Part shown: positions 60,415-64,000 of the stretch, one piece after another
How positions within the stretch are numbered: position 1 is the stretch's first letter
Layout of the letters: every line of letters starts with the position of its first letter
Source of the DNA: Streptomyces tuirus
GTDB lineage: Bacteria; Actinomycetota; Actinomycetes; Streptomycetales; Streptomycetaceae
DNA length: 64,000 bases
Assembly (NCBI RefSeq): GCF_014701095.1
Contig: NZ_AP023439.1
Coordinates: 2,468,001-2,532,000 of the forward strand
Reading direction: 5' to 3'
Notes under the pieces: model-generated
Seen by the model: only the letters and a program-made list of their open reading frames with translations
Database searches by the model: none
What the model was told of the DNA's origin: nothing
Program-made: the position numbers and the translations under genes

Positions 60415-63141
60415 GTGCCGGTGCGCGGCCACTACTCTGGGGCGGTGGCGGAAGATCGATCGCTTGAGGCAGCCGCAGGCGCCGAACCGCAGAATGATGT
60501 GCTCAGCGCCGAACAACTGAGGCGAATCACATCGTTGCATCGCGGGTTCACCTACCAGCATCTGTACGCCGTCGGCTGCCTACTGCGGCTACAGGCGGCG
60601 GAGGTCCGGCGCCTGCGCGTAGAACGCGACGAAGACGTGGAAGTGGAATTCGACAACCGCTGGCTCTACCTACAGGTCAAGACTCGTCGAGGCAACCTGA
60701 CCTGGGGCGACGTGGAAGGTGCGGTCGACCAGTTCCGCAGCATTCGGGACGAGCACACGGCGGGCCGCCGCTCTGGCACCCCGTACCTGGTCGTGGTAAC
60801 CAACGCGGGCTTGGGGCCGGACCTGCTCACCAGGACGCGAAAAGCGTCTTGGCCTGTGGACGTGGCGATTGTTGGGCCCGGTAGGCCTCACCCCGCAGAG
60901 ACGTGGCTGCCGGCCCCAGGGAGCGACCTAGCTGCCATGTTGCAGAACTGCACTGACCAGGCTGAGCACATCCCCTTCGGGTCGCTGAGCGCCGAAACCC
61001 TGGTTTGGAAGCTCGCCGCACGCGTTCAGTACGCGTGCACCGGTGCTCACGGCCATGAGTTCGCTGCCGCAGACTTGCCGCAGTTGTACGAGCAATTCGT
61101 GGAGGAACTGCAGGCGTTTCCCCAGTTGCCCGCAATCTACCGGCACCGTAGCGGTGAGCCGGAGCTCGCGAACGACAATTCCGTGAGGTTGGTGGTCGGT
61201 TTCTCGGGGGCCGGCAAGACCACGTGGGCGGCGAACGCTGCCGCACACTGTCCCCAGCAGGTGACCTACTTCGACGTCGCCGGATACCAGGCCGCCTCCG
61301 TGCCGGGCGCGCTGGCGCGGGAGCTAGCCGCCCGGCATTTCAGGCCCGAGGCCGGTTCCTTGCCGGCCGCTGCGGGCATCGAGGTGCTGCGCGCTGTGCA
61401 TACCCTGCTCGTCCAGGCAGAAATTGAGGTCGCTGTCGTCGTAGACAACGTCCACTTGCTCGAAATCGAGGATGTGCGACTGCTGGTCGATGCCTTGCCG
61501 ACGGCCCGGCTGATCATGTTGGGGCATCCCCGACCGGAACAGATCCCTCTCGCCGCACACCTCGGCATATCCACGGAGTCGCTGGACGGCTGGGGCACCG
61601 ACACCATCGCCGCGGTCTTCGACAGCGAAGGCTGCATCCTGGACTATGGCACCGCTCAACGTGTCCTCTCCCTCACGGCAGGCCTCCCCCTGTACGTGCT
61701 CAACTCCGCACAGTTGACCCGCACTGCATACGCCGGAGACGGTGCCGCCTTCTGCGACTCCGTGCAGGCCGAGACGCACAGCAAGGCCACGGCCCAGGAA
61801 ATGATCCTGAGGCAGGTACTCGACCGCCTTGCGCCGCGTTCACGAGCTGTTGCCGGAATCCTCGCGGTCGCGGAGGTGCCTCTCACCGGCACCGAGCTCC
61901 AGCGGCTCGCGGAAGCGGTTTCCATGCGCCCTACTCATGCCGCGCAGGCTGTGCGTGACCTGTCTGGTTGGGGCTTCACGCAGGACTTCGCTGATGGCAG
62001 GGTGACGCTGCACGATGCGGTGCGTCCCGTGGCTTTGTCCGCCTCGGAGGACCTACCCGATGAGGCCGCCCAGCGGCTACGCGAAGCACTCCTCGACCTC
62101 CTGGAAGGACAGCGCGGGTTTCCGCAGGTCGGACGCTGGATGCGTTTGCTGGCCGAGACGGGCCGGATCGAGCAACTGCTCGACCTCACCACGATGGAGG
62201 CGTTCTACGAGGGTGGGTACCCCCGCGAGATCCACGCCACGATCGCGCAGACCGCCCAGGATCCCGCCCAGGACAACAGCATCCGGTTCGAAGCCCACAA
62301 CGCCCTGGCCACCTTGGCCTACTCCGAAGGTGACCAGGAGGCGTACGCCAGTCACGTGAACGTCATGGAACAGCTGGCCGCAGAGGGCGGTGACAGCAGC
62401 ATCGGCCCGCGGGAGAGAGTCCTCCTGGCCATTCGCCAGTTCATCCTCTACGGCCGCGCCCAGGATGCTCATCGCCTGACGGCGGCGTTCACCGCTGGCC
62501 TGGCTCAAGTGGTTAACGGATCGCGGGAGGAGCATGCTCTGCGCTACAACTTCGCCAACGGCTTGTACCAAGCGGGTGAGTTCGACCGTGCTGACGTGGT
62601 GGCGACCAGGTTGGCTGCAGACTACTGCGCCTACCTCGGTCTCAGCCCCAGCGAGCTCACCGGACCAATCATTGGTCTGGAGGCACGGGTCGGCTCCAGC
62701 GAGGACCCGGACGACTACAAGCGGCTCGCCGACTGTCTCTCGCTGTCCGTCAGGGCCCGTCGCAGTCAGGGCGTGGTCAGTGGCCCCGAGACTCTTTCGG
62801 CCATCCCAGCAATGCATCTGTACCAACTCACTGGCTGCTGGCGTCAGGCCGTCGACTCTGGACAAGAAGTGGTTGACATCCTGATGAACGCTGGCGATAT
62901 GCAGCAGGCTCTGAGCATCCTCAACCGCCTACTTGCGATGGCCAAGGAGTTCAACCTGCAGGAGATGATGGTCGGCCTGCGGTCCCAGCGTGCGGTCGTC
63001 CTCGCGTGGCTCGGAGACATCGCCGCCGCCCGGGCCGAAATCGGCAGCCTGTCCGGCTACGAGGCCACTCCCGACCAAGCCGCCGACATTCGCCGCCAGA
63101 AGTCCATCATCGAATCGCTCGCCGCCCAGCAGCCCAGCTGA
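60415..63141 (+). CDS. Nuclease-STAND NTPase with C-terminal helical repeats, candidate defence protein
   Basis: 908 residues from GTG 60415; GTG 60445 may be the leaderless start, since TACTCT (60433-60438) lies six bases before it. Residues about 45-160 resemble PD-(D/E)XK/Cap4-like nucleases: FTYQHLYAVGCLLRL, DEDVEVEFDN and QVKTR with Lys89. Walker A GFSGAGKTT (262-270) and Walker B AVVVDNVHLLE (Asp344) mark a STAND-type P-loop NTPase, followed by a winged-helix-like segment and TPR-like repeats (about residues 580-905) that could sense a ligand. Such proteins (for example Avs and related) sense phage components and cut DNA. Assignment of the system is inference. Confidence 0.82.
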   Translation: MPVRGHYSGAVAEDRSLEAAAGAEPQNDVLSAEQLRRITSLHRGFTYQHLYAVGCLLRLQAAEVRRLRVERDEDVEVEFDNRWLYLQVKTRRGNLTWGDVEGAVDQFRSIRDEHTAGRRSGTPYLVVVTNAGLGPDLLTRTRKASWPVDVAIVGPGRPHPAETWLPAPGSDLAAMLQNCTDQAEHIPFGSLSAETLVWKLAARVQYACTGAHGHEFAAADLPQLYEQFVEELQAFPQLPAIYRHRSGEPELANDNSVRLVVGFSGAGKTTWAANAAAHCPQQVTYFDVAGYQAASVPGALARELAARHFRPEAGSLPAAAGIEVLRAVHTLLVQAEIEVAVVVDNVHLLEIEDVRLLVDALPTARLIMLGHPRPEQIPLAAHLGISTESLDGWGTDTIAAVFDSEGCILDYGTAQRVLSLTAGLPLYVLNSAQLTRTAYAGDGAAFCDSVQAETHSKATAQEMILRQVLDRLAPRSRAVAGILAVAEVPLTGTELQRLAEAVSMRPTHAAQAVRDLSGWGFTQDFADGRVTLHDAVRPVALSASEDLPDEAAQRLREALLDLLEGQRGFPQVGRWMRLLAETGRIEQLLDLTTMEAFYEGGYPREIHATIAQTAQDPAQDNSIRFEAHNALATLAYSEGDQEAYASHVNVMEQLAAEGGDSSIGPRERVLLAIRQFILYGRAQDAHRLTAAFTAGLAQVVNGSREEHALRYNFANGLYQAGEFDRADVVATRLAADYCAYLGLSPSELTGPIIGLEARVGSSEDPDDYKRLADCLSLSVRARRSQGVVSGPETLSAIPAMHLYQLTGCWRQAVDSGQEVVDILMNAGDMQQALSILNRLLAMAKEFNLQEMMVGLRSQRAVVLAWLGDIAAARAEIGSLSGYEATPDQAADIRRQKSIIESLAAQQPS

Positions 63142-63240
63142 CGGCTTGGTCCCGATCATGCAGCGTGCCGGCTCGGCTGATGCGCCTGCTCGCTGGCGCC
63201 ACTCGCCGTAGCCATCTCCCGGCATCCGTGACGTTCAGCA

Positions 63241-63275
63241 CCGCAGGTCACGGCCGTGGGTGATCAGTTGTGGCT
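63241..63275 (+). repeat. Repeat flank before copy C (direct partner of 57211-57251)
   Basis: Contains GCAGGTCACGGCCGTGGG and TGATCAGTTGTGGCT, matching the reverse complement of 57211-57251 at about 30 of 35 positions. It lies immediately before copy C. Confidence 0.65.
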
Positions 63276-63283
63276 CTGCTGAG

Positions 63284-63344
63284 CTGTCGGTAGTTTTTGA
63301 CGTTGCTCAACGTTGAGCGCCCTTCCACGGACCGAGGACGGCCC
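63284..63344 (+). repeat. Dispersed repeat, copy C
   Basis: 61 bp from CTGTCGGTAG to GACGGCCC, matching copy B at 53 of 61 positions with no gaps, in the same orientation. It ends five bases before the partial gene at 63349. Confidence 0.8.
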
Positions 63345-63348
63345 GTGC

Positions 63349-64000
63349 CTAGTCGTCCGCTCCCAAAGATGGATCAGGGCCGAAGCCAGCCACATTCATT
63401 CGAGCCTGGCCCCCAGGAGGACTCGTCAATGTCCCGCGCACGCGAACGGGAATTCCTGCGTCGTGGCAGCGCACGGCCGTGTGGTAGTCGCCGTCAGCTA
63501 GATTCATCCATACAGTGCGGCTCCGGCGCTGAATGAGCGTTTGCACCCCGACGCGACCAGTGTCGTCCTCAGGGTGGCGGCTGAGATCGGTGACCACGCC
63601 GTAGATCACATGCTCACTCGTGTAAACCTTGGTCTTGAGCTGCTCCGACACGCGGTCGACGATATTGATCGCATCGCCGTTGAATTCAACCCGTGCCGGA
63701 GTGCCAGGCGGTGGGGCGGCGACGCGAGACCAGTTGAAAGATACGTCAATTGCGCTTACGGACTCGGTATTCACAACCCTGGTTAGAGCCTGGCACAGTT
63801 CGTAGGAAACTCCCTCGCCGATGGAGTCGTTGATTTCACTCCGGGTCGGTTCACGCTCGGCGCCTGCCATGTCCTCTAGTACGCCTAGTGCACGGGACAT
63901 GGTGGCAGTTACTCGGCGGTCGAAGAGAGTCTCCTCTACCTGCACGTCGATGTGGTCTTGACGTGGTGAATATACATCCTCTTGAGACCGCGCCTGGCTG
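63349..64000 (-). CDS. Hypothetical protein, partial (5' end beyond right edge)
   Basis: The frame is open from the right edge to a stop at 63349. A GTG at 63945 gives 198 residues but has no ribosome binding site, and the frame continues upstream without a stop (QDHIDVQVEETLF), so the true start is probably outside the window. No recognised domain; C-terminal part is beta-rich (SEHVIYGVVTDLSRHPEDDT, IPVRVRGTLTSP), resembling an OB-like fold only loosely. Function unknown. Confidence 0.6.
   Translation of the reverse strand, partial: SQARSQEDVYSPRQDHIDVQVEETLFDRRVTATMSRALGVLEDMAGAEREPTRSEINDSIGEGVSYELCQALTRVVNTESVSAIDVSFNWSRVAAPPPGTPARVEFNGDAINIVDRVSEQLKTKVYTSEHVIYGVVTDLSRHPEDDTGRVGVQTLIQRRSRTVWMNLADGDYHTAVRCHDAGIPVRVRGTLTSPPGGQARMNVAGFGPDPSLGADD

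Overview
The window looks like a Streptomyces chromosome segment. It is very GC-rich with strong third-position G/C bias, uses many GTG and TTG starts and ATGA/GTGA stop-start overlaps, and encodes typical actinobacterial proteins (PknG with GlnX/GlnH partners, group II truncated haemoglobin, EttA, actinobacterial PepN, an R61-type DD-peptidase). From memory, the order asd - pepN - malQ - ROK/chitosan-oligosaccharide operon - pknG cluster resembles the S. coelicolor SCO2640-SCO2670 area; this synteny was not checked by search.

Left accessory part (1-6.7 kb): the 5' two-thirds of an Rhs/YD-repeat protein running off the left edge, then a small cassette of two paralogous secreted proteins of about 110 residues followed by a MacB-like ABC ATPase and its FtsX-type permease. 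A strong hairpin separates the peptide genes from the transporter. The layout recalls bacteriocin or self-immunity loci, but the peptides match no family I recognise.

Core part (6.8-54.9 kb): DD-peptidase, Tat-exported phosphoesterase, Nudix hydrolase, large secreted subtilase, ECF sigma/anti-sigma pair, asd, pepN, EamA exporter with divergent MarR regulator, malQ with a coupled small repeat protein, secreted GH84-type hydrolase, padR-ABC operon, HNH nuclease, MscS channel, and an operon for chitosan-derived sugars (ROK repressor, binding protein, two permeases, GH4 enzyme, sugar kinase) with a palindromic operator. Next comes a compact signalling operon: GlnX-like sensor, GlnH-like binding protein, coiled-coil protein, PknG kinase, PP2C phosphatase, VWA protein and FHA protein, which together contain a sensor, kinase, phosphatase and phospho-reader. 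It is followed by an O-methyltransferase, truncated haemoglobin, a hypothetical protein, a thioesterase and EttA.

Right accessory part (55-64 kb): base composition is lower in GC. A HutC/GntR repressor with twin palindromic operators controls a set of four small ORFs. Three same-orientation copies of a degenerate repeat of about 60 bp (55.0, 57.3 and 63.3 kb) and one inverted companion segment bracket this DNA. Inside lie a 23-bp perfect inverted repeat, a DUF3800 protein, a DGQHR (DndB-like) protein and a 908-residue protein combining a PD-(D/E)XK-like N-terminus, a STAND-type NTPase and a helical-repeat C-terminus. This group is the best candidate for an undescribed antiphage or mobile-element system. 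A final partial gene runs off the right edge.
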